Positions 34,562-44,729 are shown, counted from the stretch's first letter. The stretch is DNA of 64,000 nt from DATEDA01 sp050741515 (GCA_050741515.1 JBOIFD010000414.1:1-64000), one strand, 5' to 3'. Made by a program: numbers and translations. Notes: generated by a model from the letters alone, not told the origin.

Positions 34562-35088
34562 TCAGGGACGTGCTCAAGCTGGGCGATCCGCGCCTGCTCG
34601 AGAAGGCACGGCCGGTCACCGCCTTCGGCACCCCCGAGCTCGAGGCCCTGCTTGCGGACATGCGGGACACGATGGCCCATCTCGACGGCGCGGGCCTCGC
34701 CGCCCCGCAGATCGGCGTGGGCCTGAGAGTGGTGATGTTCGGCGTGCACCGCAATCCGCGCTATCCGGACGCGGAGGAGGTCCCGGACACGGTGCTGATC
34801 AATCCGGTGCTCGAGCCGCTCGGCGACGAGCTGGTCGAGGGCTGGGAAGGGTGCCTGTCGGTGCCCGGGATGCGCGGGCTCGTGCCCCGCTTGCGGCGGC
34901 TGCGCTACCGCGGCTGCGACGCGACCGGCGCCCCGATCGACCGGACCGTCGAGGGTTTCCACGCGGTGGTCGTGCAGCACGAAGTCGATCACCTGGAGGG
35001 GATCCTCTATCCGATGCGGATCCGCGACCTGACGAAGTTCGGGTTCACCGAAGCGCTGTTCCCCGGCGAGAACGTCCGCGCCGACTAG
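34558..35088 (+). CDS. def: Peptide deformylase
   Basis: A 176-residue metallohydrolase that removes formyl groups from new proteins. All three motifs are present: GLAAPQ (46-51), EGCLS (97-101, ligand Cys99) and HEVDH (141-145, ligands His141 and His145, catalytic Glu142). It starts inside the stop of the phosphorylase gene and ends 1 bp before the convergent glnD stop. It is not in the usual def-fmt pair here, so another def may exist elsewhere. A decayed deformylase fragment is at 6811-7092. Confidence 0.95.
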   Translation: MIRDVLKLGDPRLLEKARPVTAFGTPELEALLADMRDTMAHLDGAGLAAPQIGVGLRVVMFGVHRNPRYPDAEEVPDTVLINPVLEPLGDELVEGWEGCLSVPGMRGLVPRLRRLRYRGCDATGAPIDRTVEGFHAVVVQHEVDHLEGILYPMRIRDLTKFGFTEALFPGENVRAD

Positions 35089-35089
35089 C

Positions 35090-37672
35090 TTACTGCAGCG
35101 CGGTCAGCAGGTCCTGCTCCAGCTGCAGCACGCGCTTCGGACTGCCAAGCGCATCGCCGCTCACCACGAAGACGTCCTCCGCCCGCTCCCCGAGGGTCAC
35201 GATCTTCGCGGTGTGCAGGTCGACGAAGTACTGGCTGAACACCCGCGCGATCGAGTAGAGCAGGCCGGGCCGATCGCCGGCGGTGATGGAGACGAGGTGA
35301 TACTGGCCTTTTTCGTCGGGCCGGATGTGCACCTCGGGCGTGATCGGGAAGTGCTTGAGCTGGCGCGAGACGCGGCCGCGGGTCGGCGCCGCGAGCGGCG
35401 CGTGCCGTGCGACGCGGTCGGCGAGCTCGTGCTCGATCAGGCTGAGCATCTCGCGGTAGTGGTGCGACTTGCCGGCGCCGAGCACGAGGAAGGTGTCGAG
35501 CGCGTAACCGTGGCGCGTGGTGTGGATCTTGGCGTCGACGATCGAGGTGCTGATCGACTCGAAGTAGCCGCAGATCCGGGCGAAGAGGTCGCGCTCGTCG
35601 CGGGCGTAGATCATGACCTGGAGACCCTCGCCGATCGGCGACAGCCGCGCCTTGACGACCGGCGTGTCGGTGTCGACCCGGTAGTGGAGCATGCGCGTCT
35701 GCCAGGCGATCTCCTGCGGCTCGTGCCGCAGGAAGTACGCGACGTCGAGCTCGCGCCATAGCGCTTCGCCGGCGTGCTCCGACAGGGCGTACAGGCGCAT
35801 GAGCCGGACCGCCTCGGCCTGCTTCGCCTGGACGTCCCGATCGTAGCCGACCGCATCGCCCCTGAGTACCCGGCGCGTCAGCCGGAAGAGATCCTCGAGG
35901 AGCTTGCCCTTCCACGCGTTCCACACCTTCGGGCTGGTACCGCGGACGTCGGCGACCGTGAGCAGGTAGAGCGCGACCAGGCGGCGCTCGTTCCTGGCCG
36001 CCGCGGCGAAGCCGTGGATCACGTCGGGATCCGAAAGATCCTTCTTCTGCGCCACCGACGACATGGTCAGGTGATGCTCGACGAGGAACTCCACCAGCGC
36101 GATGTCGTCCTCGGCCAGGCCGTGGGCGCGGCCGAAGCGCCGCGCGTCGATCCGGCCGAGGTGGGAGTGATCGCCGCCGCGGCCCTTGGCGATGTCGTGG
36201 AACATCGCCGCGATGTACAACAGCCAGTAGCGGTCGAAGCTCGCGGCCAGCCGGCTGCAGAGCGGATACTCGTGCGCGAACTCGACCATCGTGAACCGCC
36301 GCAGGTTGCGCACGACCATGAGCATGTGCTGATCCACGGTGTAGACGTGGAAGAGATCGTGCTGCATCTGGCCGACGATCTTGCCGAAGGTCGGCAGGTA
36401 GCGGCCGAGGATGCCGTACTGGTTCATGCGCCGCAGCTCGTGCACCACGCCGCGCGGCTGCTGCAGGGTGGCGAGGAACGTCGCGCGATTCGCCGGATCG
36501 CGGCGGAATCGTCCGTCGATCCGGTAGCGCGCGCGCCACAGCGCCCGCAGCGTGGGTGCGGTCATGCCCTTCAGCTCGGCGTGCTGTTGCAGCAGCAGGA
36601 AGCTCTCCAGGATCGCCCGGGGCTCCTGCTCGAAGACCGCGGGATCCCGGGCGTCGAGCAGCTCCCGCACTGCCTGGAAGCGCTCGTTGATCGGTTCCGG
36701 CGGCGCGTCGAAGGCGGGAAAGATCGCCGCCCCGAGGTTCTGCAGCAGGATCGTGTTGAGCTGCGTCACCGCCTTGGCGGTGCGGAAGTACCGCTGCATG
36801 AACACTTCACTCGCTCGCTTGGTCGGCGTCGCGGCGAAGCCGAACGTCCGGGCGAGCGCGTCCTGGTAGTCGAAGAGGACCCGGTCCTCCCGCCGCTGCG
36901 CCAGCAGGTGGAGCTGGACCCGAACGCGAGCGAGCCAGTCCGCATGGCGGCGCAGCTGCACCGCCTCCTCGCGCGTGACCAGTCCGCGCGCCGCAAGCGC
37001 CCTCCAGTCCCGCGCGAGCCCGCTTGCGCGGCTCACCCAGAGGATGACCTGGAGGTCCCGCAGGCCCCCGGGCGCGTCCTTCAGGTTGGGCTCGAGACTG
37101 TAGGGACTGTCCTGGTACTTCGCATGCCGCTGCTCCTGCTCGAGGCGCTTGGCCTTGAAGAACGCCTGCGCATCGAAGCTCCGGTGGAGTCGATCGTGGA
37201 GCGAACGGAACAGGGCGCGGCTTCCGGCGATGAGCCTGGCCTCCAGGAGCGACGTCTGGACGGTGACGTCCTTGGCGGATTCCTCGCGGCACTGCTCGAC
37301 CGTGCGCACGCTGTGGCCGAGCTCGATCCCGATGTCCCAGAGCCGCCCGACGAACCGCTCGACGCCGGCCTCCCCGCTCCGGTCGAGCGTGGCCGGCAGC
37401 AGCAGCAGGATGTCGACGTCGGAGTGCGGATAGAGCTCGCCGCGGCCGAAACCGCCCACCGCGACGAGCGCCAGGCTGCGGGGAAGGCCGGCGCCCCGCC
37501 AGAGCTCGCGGAGCGCGGCATCCACGAGCTGGCGGTGCCGCCGCAGGAGCCCGGCGGCGTCGGAAGCGACCGCGGGCGCGTGCCACAAGGCCGCCCGCCC
37601 CTGGGCCAGCCGCTGTCGGAGCTCGACGACGCGGCCCGGCGTCTCGATGCGACGGGCCGGGACCGAGGCCAC
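35090..37672 (-). CDS. glnD: PII uridylyltransferase / uridylyl-removing enzyme GlnD
   Basis: An 860-residue sensor of glutamine that adds or removes UMP on PII proteins and so sets nitrogen regulation. Domains in order: nucleotidyltransferase (GGFGRGELYPHSDVDILLL, Asp85 and Asp87), linker, HD hydrolase (HDIAKGRGGDHS), and two C-terminal ACT domains that bind glutamine. The start is GTG 37672. It follows map by 10 bp and probably shares its transcript. Full length with all motifs; convergent with def across a single base. Confidence 0.95.
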   Translation of the reverse strand: MASVPARRIETPGRVVELRQRLAQGRAALWHAPAVASDAAGLLRRHRQLVDAALRELWRGAGLPRSLALVAVGGFGRGELYPHSDVDILLLLPATLDRSGEAGVERFVGRLWDIGIELGHSVRTVEQCREESAKDVTVQTSLLEARLIAGSRALFRSLHDRLHRSFDAQAFFKAKRLEQEQRHAKYQDSPYSLEPNLKDAPGGLRDLQVILWVSRASGLARDWRALAARGLVTREEAVQLRRHADWLARVRVQLHLLAQRREDRVLFDYQDALARTFGFAATPTKRASEVFMQRYFRTAKAVTQLNTILLQNLGAAIFPAFDAPPEPINERFQAVRELLDARDPAVFEQEPRAILESFLLLQQHAELKGMTAPTLRALWRARYRIDGRFRRDPANRATFLATLQQPRGVVHELRRMNQYGILGRYLPTFGKIVGQMQHDLFHVYTVDQHMLMVVRNLRRFTMVEFAHEYPLCSRLAASFDRYWLLYIAAMFHDIAKGRGGDHSHLGRIDARRFGRAHGLAEDDIALVEFLVEHHLTMSSVAQKKDLSDPDVIHGFAAAARNERRLVALYLLTVADVRGTSPKVWNAWKGKLLEDLFRLTRRVLRGDAVGYDRDVQAKQAEAVRLMRLYALSEHAGEALWRELDVAYFLRHEPQEIAWQTRMLHYRVDTDTPVVKARLSPIGEGLQVMIYARDERDLFARICGYFESISTSIVDAKIHTTRHGYALDTFLVLGAGKSHHYREMLSLIEHELADRVARHAPLAAPTRGRVSRQLKHFPITPEVHIRPDEKGQYHLVSITAGDRPGLLYSIARVFSQYFVDLHTAKIVTLGERAEDVFVVSGDALGSPKRVLQLEQDLLTALQ

Positions 37673-37682
37673 GCCGACCCGC

Positions 37683-38489
37683 CTACGCCGCCTTGAGCGA
37701 GTGGGGCATCGGCGGCGCGCCGGCCGACAGCGTGAGCACCTCGTAACCGGTATCGGTGACGAGTACCGTGTGTTCCCACTGCGCCGAGAGGCTGTGATCC
37801 TTGGTGACGATGGTCCAGCCGTCGGCGAGCTCGCGAATCGCCGCCCGTCCGGCGTTGATCATCGGCTCGACGGTGAAGATCATGCCGGGCTGCAGCTGCA
37901 GGCCGGTTCCGGCCCGGCCGTAGTGCAGCACTTGCGGCTCCTCGTGAAACCTGCGGCCGATGCCGTGCCCGCAGAATTCGCGCACCACGCTGTAGCCATG
38001 GCGCTCCGCGTGTCGCTGGATCGCCGCGCCGATGTCACCGAGGAACGCGCCGGGCCGGACCGCGAGGATGCCGAGCCACATGCACTCGTAGGTGATCTCG
38101 CACAGGCGCCGGGCCTGGATCGAAGGGTCCCCGACGCAGAACATCCGGCTCGTATCCCCGTGGAAGCCGTCGCGGATCACGGTGACGTCGACGTTCATGA
38201 TGTCGCCGGCCTTCAGCACCCGGTCGCCGGGCACGCCGTGGCAGACCTGGTGATTGACGGACGTGCAGATCGACTTGGGGAACGGCGGGTAACCGGGCGG
38301 CGCGTAGTTGAGCGGCGCCGGAACGGTGTGCTGCACGTTCACCATGAACTCGTGGCACCGGCGGTCGAGCTCGTCGGTCGTGAGGCCCGGCCGGACCTGC
38401 GCGGCGACGAAATCGAGGACTTCGGCGGCGAGCCGTCCGGCGACCCGCATCCGCTCGATCTCTTCTGCGCTCTTCAGGGCGACGGTCAT
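37683..38489 (-). CDS. map: Methionine aminopeptidase (type I)
   Basis: A 268-residue metal-dependent enzyme removing N-terminal methionine after deformylation. Metal-ligand motifs are NVDVTVIRDGFHGDTS, GHGIGRRFHEEP, FTVEPMI and QWEHTVLVT. It is divergent from rpsB, the usual place near ribosomal protein S2 in proteobacteria, and is followed by glnD. A TTGCCT-N17-TATCCT promoter match lies upstream. Standard length, no zinc-finger extension. Confidence 0.95.
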   Translation of the reverse strand: MTVALKSAEEIERMRVAGRLAAEVLDFVAAQVRPGLTTDELDRRCHEFMVNVQHTVPAPLNYAPPGYPPFPKSICTSVNHQVCHGVPGDRVLKAGDIMNVDVTVIRDGFHGDTSRMFCVGDPSIQARRLCEITYECMWLGILAVRPGAFLGDIGAAIQRHAERHGYSVVREFCGHGIGRRFHEEPQVLHYGRAGTGLQLQPGMIFTVEPMINAGRAAIRELADGWTIVTKDHSLSAQWEHTVLVTDTGYEVLTLSAGAPPMPHSLKAA

Positions 38490-38513
38490 TCGGGCCGACT
38501 GAAAAAAGCCGTG

Positions 38514-38542
38514 AGGATAGTGGAACCCCCTGGGCGAGGCAA
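38514..38542 (-). promoter_or_regulatory. Candidate map-glnD promoter
   Basis: On the minus strand TTGCCT (38537-38542) is followed after 17 bases by TATCCT (38514-38519), a reasonable sigma-70 pair about 25 bp before the map start. It shares the 348-bp divergent region with the rpsB promoter. Confidence 0.45.
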
Positions 38543-38619
38543 ACCGCGGACGGGGTGTCCGAGCGGGTGGCAGGGGCGCCGCGCGAGGGCGCTTAGTTCG
38601 CTGTTTGACAAGACAATTC

Positions 38620-38649
38620 TTGAGCCGCTTGAGATGCCCGTGCTAAACT
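38620..38649 (+). promoter_or_regulatory. Candidate rpsB promoter with extended -10
   Basis: TTGAGC (38620-38625), 18 bases, then TAAACT (38644-38649) preceded by TGC, giving an extended -10. A second -35-like TTGACA at 38605-38610 could serve a TGAGAT 19 bases on. Transcription from here gives a leader of about 180 bases before rpsB. Confidence 0.55.
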
Positions 38650-38837
38650 TCATGATTATCCTGCACGGGACCCGCGCACGTTGCCACGGGGCCTGCAGGG
38701 TGGGCGTGCTTCGCCGCGGCGGATTTCACCCGGTGGAGGCGCGCCCCAATTTCGCGCTCGCCCGGTTGGGGTGCCCCGCACGCGGGGTTGATTGTGGGCC
38801 GAGCGTCAGTGATCAACCCTGATACGGAGCAAATTGC
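38650..38837 (+). promoter_or_regulatory. Structured rpsB leader
   Basis: The untranslated leader holds two hairpins close to the gene. One is CCCCG-CACG-CGGGG, at 38774-38787, whose left arm could instead pair with GGGG just upstream. The other pairs GGGTTGAT (38785-38792) with ATCAACCC (38812-38819), ending a few bases before the Shine-Dalgarno GGAG. The two hairpins share bases and exclude each other. In E. coli, S2 represses rpsB-tsf through the leader; a similar control here is inferred. Confidence 0.55.
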
Positions 38838-39584
38838 ATGAGCACCACGATGCGCCAGATGCTGGAGGCCGGCGTCCACTTCGGCCACCAGACCCGCTAC
38901 TGGAACCCGAAGATGGCGCCGTTCATCTTCGGTCACCGCAACAAGATCCACATCATCAATCTCGAGCAGACGCTCGCGCTGTACAACGAGGCGGCGAAGT
39001 ACGTTCGCAAGCTCGCCTCGAACAAGGGCGTGGTGCTGTTCGTCGGCACCAAGCGCCAGGCGCGCGAGATCCTGCGCGAGGAGGCGATCCGCTGCGCAAT
39101 GCCGTTCGTCGACCACCGCTGGCTCGGTGGGATGCTGACCAACTTCAAGACCGTGAAGCAGTCGATCAAGCGCCTCAAGGAGATGGAGGCGCAGGTCGCC
39201 GACGCCAGCGTCGAGCACCTGTCGAAGAAGGAGGCGTTGCACTTCCAGCGCGAGCTCGCGAAGCTCGAGCGGAGCCTCGGCGGCATCAAGACGATAGACG
39301 GTCCGCCCGACGCGCTGTTCGTGATCGACGTCGGCTACCACAAGGGCGCCGTGGCCGAGGCGAAGAAGCTCAACATCCCGATCGTGGCCGTGGTCGACAC
39401 CAATCACTCGCCCGACGGCATTGCGTACGTCATCCCGGGCAACGACGACTCGAGCCGCGCGATCCGGCTCTACGCCCGCGGCATCGCCGACGCCATCCTC
39501 GAGGGGCGCAACCAGTCCATCCAGGAGATCGTCGCGGCCTCGGCCGACGAGTTCGTCGAGGTCGAGGAGGCGGGCGGAGCGTGA
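38838..39584 (+). CDS. rpsB: 30S ribosomal protein S2
   Basis: A 248-residue S2 protein of the small subunit. It has the family N-terminus MRQMLEAGVHFGHQTRYWNP and later motifs FVGTKRQAREI, HRWLGGMLTNFKT and VVDTNHSPDGIAYVIPGND. GGAG stands ten bases before ATG 38838. It opens the long operon that continues through tsf, pyrH, frr and the envelope genes, with an intrinsic terminator directly behind it. Confidence 0.98.
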   Translation: MSTTMRQMLEAGVHFGHQTRYWNPKMAPFIFGHRNKIHIINLEQTLALYNEAAKYVRKLASNKGVVLFVGTKRQAREILREEAIRCAMPFVDHRWLGGMLTNFKTVKQSIKRLKEMEAQVADASVEHLSKKEALHFQRELAKLERSLGGIKTIDGPPDALFVIDVGYHKGAVAEAKKLNIPIVAVVDTNHSPDGIAYVIPGNDDSSRAIRLYARGIADAILEGRNQSIQEIVAASADEFVEVEEAGGA

Positions 39585-39611
39585 GGCGCCCGGTCGAAGG
39601 CCAGCCGCGAA

Positions 39612-39633
39612 GGGGGGCACGCCCCCCTTTTTT
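39612..39633 (+). terminator. Intrinsic terminator between rpsB and tsf
   Basis: Six G (39612-39617), loop CACG, six C (39622-39627) and six T (39628-39633): a textbook rho-independent terminator 28 bp after the rpsB stop and 22 bp before tsf. Since tsf has no obvious promoter of its own, it probably acts as a partial terminator that lowers tsf relative to rpsB. Confidence 0.88.
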
Positions 39634-39654
39634 CACGATCAGCAGGAGCGAAAC

Positions 39655-40533
39655 ATGGCGGAAATCACCGCGGCACTGGTGAAGGAGCTGCGCGAGATCA
39701 CCGGGCTCGGCATGATGGAGTGCAAGCGTGCGCTCGAGGAAGCGGGCGGTGATCTGAAGAAGGCGGAGGATCTCCTTCGCATCAAGAGCGGCGCCAAGGC
39801 GAGCAAGGCGGCCGGCCGGGTCGCCGCCGAGGGCGTGATCGGGGCGTACCTCTCGCCCGACCGCAAGCTCGGGGCGCTGGTCGAGTTGAACTGCGAAACC
39901 GACTTCGTGGCGAAGAACGAGGCCGTCCTCGGTTTTGCGCGCGCGCTCGCGGAGGCGGTCGCGAGGGAGAACCCTGCCGACGTCGCTGCGCTCGCAAGCC
40001 TGAGCGTCGGCGGCGAAAACGTCGAGACGAAGCGGCAGGCGCTGATCCAGAAGCTCGGCGAGAACATGGCGATCCGACGGTTCGCCCGCCTGCAGACCGA
40101 CGCGAAGCTCGCGCAGTATCTCCACGGCGTCAGGATCGGCGTGATGGTCGACTACGAGGGCGACGACGAGTCGGGCAAGGGCGTGGCGATGCATGTCGCG
40201 TTCGCGAGGCCGCAGTTCCTGTCGAAAGGCGAGGTTGCGCCCGAGATCGTCGCGCGCGAGCGCGCGGTGCAGGAGGCGCGCGCGAAGGAATCGGGCAAAC
40301 CGCCCGAGATCGCGGCCAAGATGATCGAGGGTGCGCTCGGCAAGTTCCTCGGGGAGATCACGCTCCTCGGCCAGCCGTTCGTGATGAACGACAAGCTGAC
40401 GGTCGAGAAGGCGCTGACCGAGAAGAAGACCAGGGTGCGAGGCTACCGCTTTCTGGTCGTCGGCGAGGGGATCGAAAAAAAAAGCAGTGACTTCGCCGCC
40501 GAGGTGATGGCCCAGGCGGGGGCCGGGCGCTAG
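39655..40533 (+). CDS. tsf: Elongation factor Ts
   Basis: A 292-residue nucleotide-exchange factor for EF-Tu. The N-terminal module MAEITAALVKELREITGLGM with MECKRALEE is followed by the conserved CETDFVAKN motif and the core and C-terminal modules. ATG 39655 has AGGAG upstream. It is separated from rpsB by a strong terminator hairpin. A run of eight A/T-rich bases (gaaaaaaaaag) near 40476 lies within the coding frame. Confidence 0.97.
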   Translation: MAEITAALVKELREITGLGMMECKRALEEAGGDLKKAEDLLRIKSGAKASKAAGRVAAEGVIGAYLSPDRKLGALVELNCETDFVAKNEAVLGFARALAEAVARENPADVAALASLSVGGENVETKRQALIQKLGENMAIRRFARLQTDAKLAQYLHGVRIGVMVDYEGDDESGKGVAMHVAFARPQFLSKGEVAPEIVARERAVQEARAKESGKPPEIAAKMIEGALGKFLGEITLLGQPFVMNDKLTVEKALTEKKTRVRGYRFLVVGEGIEKKSSDFAAEVMAQAGAGR

Positions 40534-40546
40534 CAGGGAGCCGACC

Positions 40547-41263
40547 ATGCCCGAGCCGCGCTACAAGCGGATCCTGCTCAAGCTCTCCGGCGAGGCGCTG
40601 ATGGGGGACGACCCCTTCGGCATCAACCGGCAGACGATCGAGACGATCGTCGACGAAGTGGCGGCGATCGCCCAGCTCGGCGTCGAGATCGGTGCGGTGA
40701 TCGGCGGCGGCAACATCTTCCGCGGCGTCGCGCTCGGCGCCGCCGGCATGGACCGCGCCACCGCCGACTACATGGGCATGCTGGCGACGGTCATGAACGC
40801 GCTCGCGCTGGCCGACGTCATGCGCCAGAAGGGTCTCATCGCCCGCGTGCAGTCGGCGATCAACATCGAACAGATCGTCGAGCCCTACATCCGGCCGAAA
40901 GCGATCCGCTATCTCGAGGAGGGCCGGATCGTCATCTTCGCCGCCGGGACCGGCAACCCGTTCTTCACCACCGACACCGCGGCCGCGCTCCGCGGCAGCG
41001 AGATCGGCGCCGAGGTGATGCTGAAGGCGACGAAAGTGGATGGCGTCTACACCGCCGATCCCGCGACCAACCCGGATGCGAAGCGCTACCAGCGCGTTAC
41101 CTTCGACGAGGCGATCGCCAAGAATCTGCGGGTGATGGACGCGACTGCGCTCACGCTGTGCCGGGACCAGAAGCTGCCGGTAATCGTGTTCAGCCTGTAC
41201 AAGCGCGGCGCGCTCGCGCGCGTCGTCATGGGGGAAGACGAGGGGACTCTCGTCCATCTCTAG
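40547..41263 (+). CDS. pyrH: UMP kinase
   Basis: A 238-residue amino-acid-kinase-fold enzyme phosphorylating UMP to UDP. Motifs are LLKLSGEALMG, IGGGNIFRG and DTAAALRGSEIGAEVML, followed by KVDGVYTADP. It lies 13 bp after tsf and 13 bp before frr, the canonical tsf-pyrH-frr order. AGGGAG precedes the ATG. Nothing unusual. Confidence 0.97.
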   Translation: MPEPRYKRILLKLSGEALMGDDPFGINRQTIETIVDEVAAIAQLGVEIGAVIGGGNIFRGVALGAAGMDRATADYMGMLATVMNALALADVMRQKGLIARVQSAINIEQIVEPYIRPKAIRYLEEGRIVIFAAGTGNPFFTTDTAAALRGSEIGAEVMLKATKVDGVYTADPATNPDAKRYQRVTFDEAIAKNLRVMDATALTLCRDQKLPVIVFSLYKRGALARVVMGEDEGTLVHL

Positions 41264-41276
41264 CCGGGAGGAACGC

Positions 41277-41837
41277 ATGGACGTCGCACACATCCGAAGG
41301 ACGGCCGAGGACAGGATGAAGAAGTCGATCGAGGCGCTCAAGGCCGACCTGGCAAAGGTCCGGACCGGACGGGCGCACACCGGCCTCCTCGATCACCTCC
41401 GCGTCGAGTACTACGGCCAGCAGGTGCCGATCAGCCAGGTCGCGAACGTGACGCTCACCGATGCCCGCACCATCGGCATCCAGCCGTGGGAGAAGAAGAT
41501 GGTCGCGGTGGTCGAGAAGGCGATCCGTGAGTCCGATCTCGGGCTGAATCCGGCGACGCAGGGCGAGCTGATCCGCGTGCCCATGCCGGCGCTCACCGAG
41601 GAGCGGCGCAAGGAGCTGACGAAGGTCGTCCGGCACGAGGGCGAGAACACGCGCGTGGCGATCAGGAACCTCCGCCGCGACGCCAACACCCAGCTCAAGG
41701 AGCTGCTCAAGAAGCACGCCATTCCCGAGGACGAGGAGCGCCGGGCGCAGGACGAGGTTCAGAAGCTCACCGACCGCTACGTCGCCGAGGTCGACAAGCT
41801 GCTGCAGCAGAAGGAAGCCGATCTGATGCACGTCTAG
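41277..41837 (+). CDS. frr: Ribosome recycling factor
   Basis: A 186-residue factor that splits post-termination ribosomes with EF-G. The sequence is all coiled-coil and beta-domain RRF: MKKSIEALKADLAKVRTGRA, DLGLNPATQGELIRVPMPAL, and a C-terminal helix ending in KLLQQKEADLMHV. GGGAGG precedes the ATG. Standard length and position after pyrH. Confidence 0.97.
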   Translation: MDVAHIRRTAEDRMKKSIEALKADLAKVRTGRAHTGLLDHLRVEYYGQQVPISQVANVTLTDARTIGIQPWEKKMVAVVEKAIRESDLGLNPATQGELIRVPMPALTEERRKELTKVVRHEGENTRVAIRNLRRDANTQLKELLKKHAIPEDEERRAQDEVQKLTDRYVAEVDKLLQQKEADLMHV

Positions 41838-41853
41838 CCCGGGACCCGCCACG

Positions 41854-42657
41854 ATGCACGAGAGCACCACGCAGAAGATCCCGCCGACCGGCCCCGTCCC
41901 GCGGCACATCGCCATCATCATGGATGGCAACGGGCGCTGGGCGCGCAGCCGCCTGCTGCCCCGCGTCGCGGGACACCGCCGCGGGGTGGAGTCCGTCCGC
42001 GGCGTCGTCAAGGCGTGCGGCGAGCGCGGCGTCGAGTACCTCACGCTGTTCGCGTTCAGCTCCGAGAACTGGCGCCGCCCCGCCGAGGAGATCTCGGTGC
42101 TCAAGCAGCTCTTCCACGTCGCCCTCGAGCAGGAGGTGAGCAAGCTGCACGAGGTCGGAATCCGCCTGCGCGTGGTCGGCAACGTCGCGCCGTTCGGCGA
42201 GACGATCGCCGGCCTCGTGCGCCGGGCCGAGGCGCTGACGGCGGCGAACCGGCGGCTGACGCTGACGATCGCCGCCAACTACGGCGGGCGCTGGGACCTG
42301 CTGCAGGCGATCAACGCGATGGTGCGCGAGCACCCGGAGAAGGCGGGGTCGTTCGGCGAGAACGACCTCGCGCCGTACCTCGCGATGAGCTACGCACCGG
42401 AGCCGGATCTTTTCATCCGCACCGGCGGCGAGCAGCGCATCAGCAACTTCCTGCTCTGGCACCTCGCCTACAGCGAGCTGTACTTCACCGACACCCTCTG
42501 GCCCGATTTCGACGCTGCGGCGCTCGACGCGGCGATCGCCTCCTACCAGCAGCGCGAGCGCCGATTCGGCCGGACGAGCGAGCAGCTGACTGCAGCCGTC
42601 GCAACCGAAGAGCTTCCCGTTGTCGTTCGCTCCGACGCACGCCGCCGACTGGCGTAG
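41854..42657 (+). CDS. uppS: Undecaprenyl diphosphate synthase
   Basis: A 267-residue cis-prenyltransferase that builds the C55 lipid carrier for peptidoglycan and O-antigen. The catalytic Asp24 is in IAIIMDGNGRWA; later marks are FAFSSENWRRP, YGGRWDLLQA, DLFIRTGGEQRISNFLLW and SELYFTDTLWPDF. It is followed by cdsA, and the cdsA start is 10 bp after its stop. Confidence 0.97.
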   Translation: MHESTTQKIPPTGPVPRHIAIIMDGNGRWARSRLLPRVAGHRRGVESVRGVVKACGERGVEYLTLFAFSSENWRRPAEEISVLKQLFHVALEQEVSKLHEVGIRLRVVGNVAPFGETIAGLVRRAEALTAANRRLTLTIAANYGGRWDLLQAINAMVREHPEKAGSFGENDLAPYLAMSYAPEPDLFIRTGGEQRISNFLLWHLAYSELYFTDTLWPDFDAAALDAAIASYQQRERRFGRTSEQLTAAVATEELPVVVRSDARRRLA

Positions 42658-42667
42658 GCCCGGCGCG

Positions 42668-43494
42668 ATGCTCCGCGACCGGGTCGTCACGGCAGCGGTG
42701 CTCGCGGCGTGCTTGCTCGCGGCGCTCTTCTGGCTGCCGCCGCTCGGCTGGACTGCCCTGGCGAGCGGCGTCCTCGCCCTGGCCGCGTGGGAGTGGGCCG
42801 GGTTCGCGCGCTGTGCGACGGGCGGACGCCTCGCGTACGCGGCCGCTTCGGTCGCCGCGCTCGTCGCCGCCGCGCACGCCTTCAACCTGGCGACCGGCGC
42901 GGCCGGCACCATCGCGCTCACGCCGGTCTACGGGCTGGCCGCGGTCTTCTGGGCGGTCGGGGCGCCGATCTGGCTCGCGCGGCGGCCGCGCAATGCGCCC
43001 GCAGCGCTGGTGCTCGGCGCAGGCTGGGTCGTGCTGCTGCCCGCGTTCCTCGCCCTGATCCACCTGCGCAACCTCGACCCGCGGTCGCTGCTGCTGTTCA
43101 TGACGATCGTATGGATCGCCGACAGCGCCGCATACTTTGTGGGCCGCCGCTTCGGGCGGCACAAGCTCGCGCCGCGAATCAGCCCGGGCAAGACTTGGGA
43201 GGGCTTGGCCGCGGCGCTGGTCGCGACTGCGGTGTACGCTTTCGTCTGGATCGCCTTCGCCCGCGGCGCGACCCCGGCCGTGGTGCGTGACCTCCCGTGG
43301 AGTCCGGCGTGGATGCTGGTGCTGGTCGAAGCCCTCGCCGTGCTGTCGGTGATCGGCGATCTCTTCGAGTCGGCGATGAAGCGTCAGGCGGGACTCAAGG
43401 ATAGCGGCGGGCTGCTGCCCGGCCACGGCGGCGTCCTCGACCGCATCGACGCCCTGACGCCGGTGCTGCCCGTGGCCGCGCTCGTGAGCCTCGT

Positions 43495-43498
<4 letters not shown>
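42668..43498 (+). CDS. cdsA: CDP-diacylglycerol synthase
   Basis: A 276-residue multi-pass inner-membrane enzyme that makes CDP-diacylglycerol from phosphatidate and CTP. ATG 42668 gives a normal start, MLRDRVVTAAVLAACLLAALF; a longer frame overlapping uppS is less likely. Several hydrophobic helices follow. The family signature is at the C-terminus: MKRQAGLKDSGGLLPGHGG followed by VLDRID. The stop overlaps the GTG of dxr. Confidence 0.95.
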
Positions 43499-44694
<1,196 letters not shown>

Positions 44695-44712
44695 GCGCAT
44701 GGGCGCGCCGGG

Positions 44713-44729
44713 GCGAGGGTAGTCCAATG
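44713..44729 (+). repeat. Copy of the GGTAGTCCAATG repeat tail forming the rseP start
   Basis: Seventeen bases ending with the rseP ATG match the spacer of the tandem repeat at 14011-14108 with one mismatch (gcgaRggtagtccaatg, R = G here, A there). In both places the same frame would read EGSPM. Here it supplies the GAGGGT ribosome-binding sequence and the start codon of rseP. Confidence 0.55.

Noticed and set aside
38544..38580. tRNA-Ser-like start (GGTGTCCGAGCGGGTGG)
   Set aside because: The D-arm-like stretch is not followed by an anticodon arm, T arm or CCA-side acceptor pairing within tRNA distance.
40470..40490. A-run near the end of tsf as a programmed frameshift site
   Set aside because: The frame and family match continue unchanged past the run and no overlapping alternative product is apparent; simple Lys codons explain it.
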